64,000 nt of DNA from Pullulanibacillus pueri (GTDB taxonomy: Bacteria; Bacillota; Bacilli; Bacillales; Sporolactobacillaceae): assembly GCF_014639255.1 (NCBI RefSeq), contig NZ_BMFV01000011.1, positions 52,061-116,060 on the forward strand, written 5' to 3'. A program made the position numbers and the translations under genes. Position 1 is the first letter of the stretch; each line of letters starts with the position of its first letter. Shown in pieces: positions 63,989-64,000 of this stretch. Under the pieces are notes generated by a model that saw nothing but the letters and a program-made list of their open reading frames with translations, did no database searches and had not been told where the DNA came from.

Positions 63989-64000
63989 TACCGGCCGGCG

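Noticed and set aside
1..64000. CRISPR arrays, rRNA genes, integrase or prophage structural modules
   Set aside because: I looked for regularly spaced direct repeats, rRNA cores and phage modules and saw none; only the single receptor-binding-like protein and small repeats remain.

Overview
The window is a chromosomal segment of a spore-forming, low-to-moderate GC member of the Bacillales. The evidence is the set of Bacillus-type genes: dynA, cshA, sirA, yneF, ynzC, yneA, lexA, abrB, sinR, ccdC, yneQ- and yneR-like genes, an IDEAL-domain protein, an FbpB-like small protein, a T-box and a c-di-AMP riboswitch. Species cannot be fixed from sequence alone. Two genes for selenium use (selA and mnmH) are uncommon in Bacillus itself and suggest a less-studied Bacillales lineage.

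Layout. 1-3.9 kb: partial GNAT acetyltransferase, formate-tetrahydrofolate ligase, RNase HI-like protein and an EamA transporter. 4-12 kb: the two-headed dynamin dynA, an IDEAL-domain protein, RNA helicase cshA, and zwf. 12-26 kb: mostly single transcription units (two MFS transporters, D-amino-acid transaminase, lipoprotein, GDSL esterase, YneQ-like, FbpB-like, CAP-domain secreted protein, DedA, M20 dipeptidase, FMN reductase, YneR-like, HAD phosphatase). 26-32 kb: aconitase, selA, T-box and trpS. 32-37 kb: flavin reductase and the nagB-nagR-ptsH amino-sugar cluster with a NagR-type operator. 37-42 kb: a Gln-rich protein, tandem tRNA-Gln, DUF2621, ccdC, VanY-type lipoprotein, a CuA-domain lipoprotein and mnmH.

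42-50 kb is a regulatory block: a short sinI-like gene meets sinR tail-to-tail with overlapping stop codons, and three Spo0A-box-like sequences at exact 10-bp steps lie upstream of sinI. Then come yneF, sirA, tkt, ynzC and yneA, with lexA divergent across four LexA-type boxes, then abrB (with a Spo0A-box core), MgtC, a GNAT enzyme, and an XRE-deformylase pair behind a 34-bp palindrome. Much of 16-47 kb holds members of the B. subtilis lexA-yneR neighbourhood in order but dispersed among other genes.

50-64 kb is more accessory. It holds a frameshifted remnant of a small SOS-cassette gene, a gene with a LexA-like box, a 430-bp repeat with inverted ends, NDH-2, a stand-alone P68-RBP/TagC-like beta-propeller protein, three CBO0543-like membrane genes (one interrupted by in-frame UGA), GDPD, a c-di-AMP riboswitch with a leader ORF and a KtrB-type K+ transporter, gpmA, and a LexA-boxed operon of Y-family polymerase, LexA-wHTH-like miniprotein, small protein and YolD-like protein. 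A decayed SRAP gene lies beside that operon. Together the operon, the SRAP relic and the second decayed copy suggest an SOS-mutagenesis cassette that has been duplicated or transferred and partly eroded.
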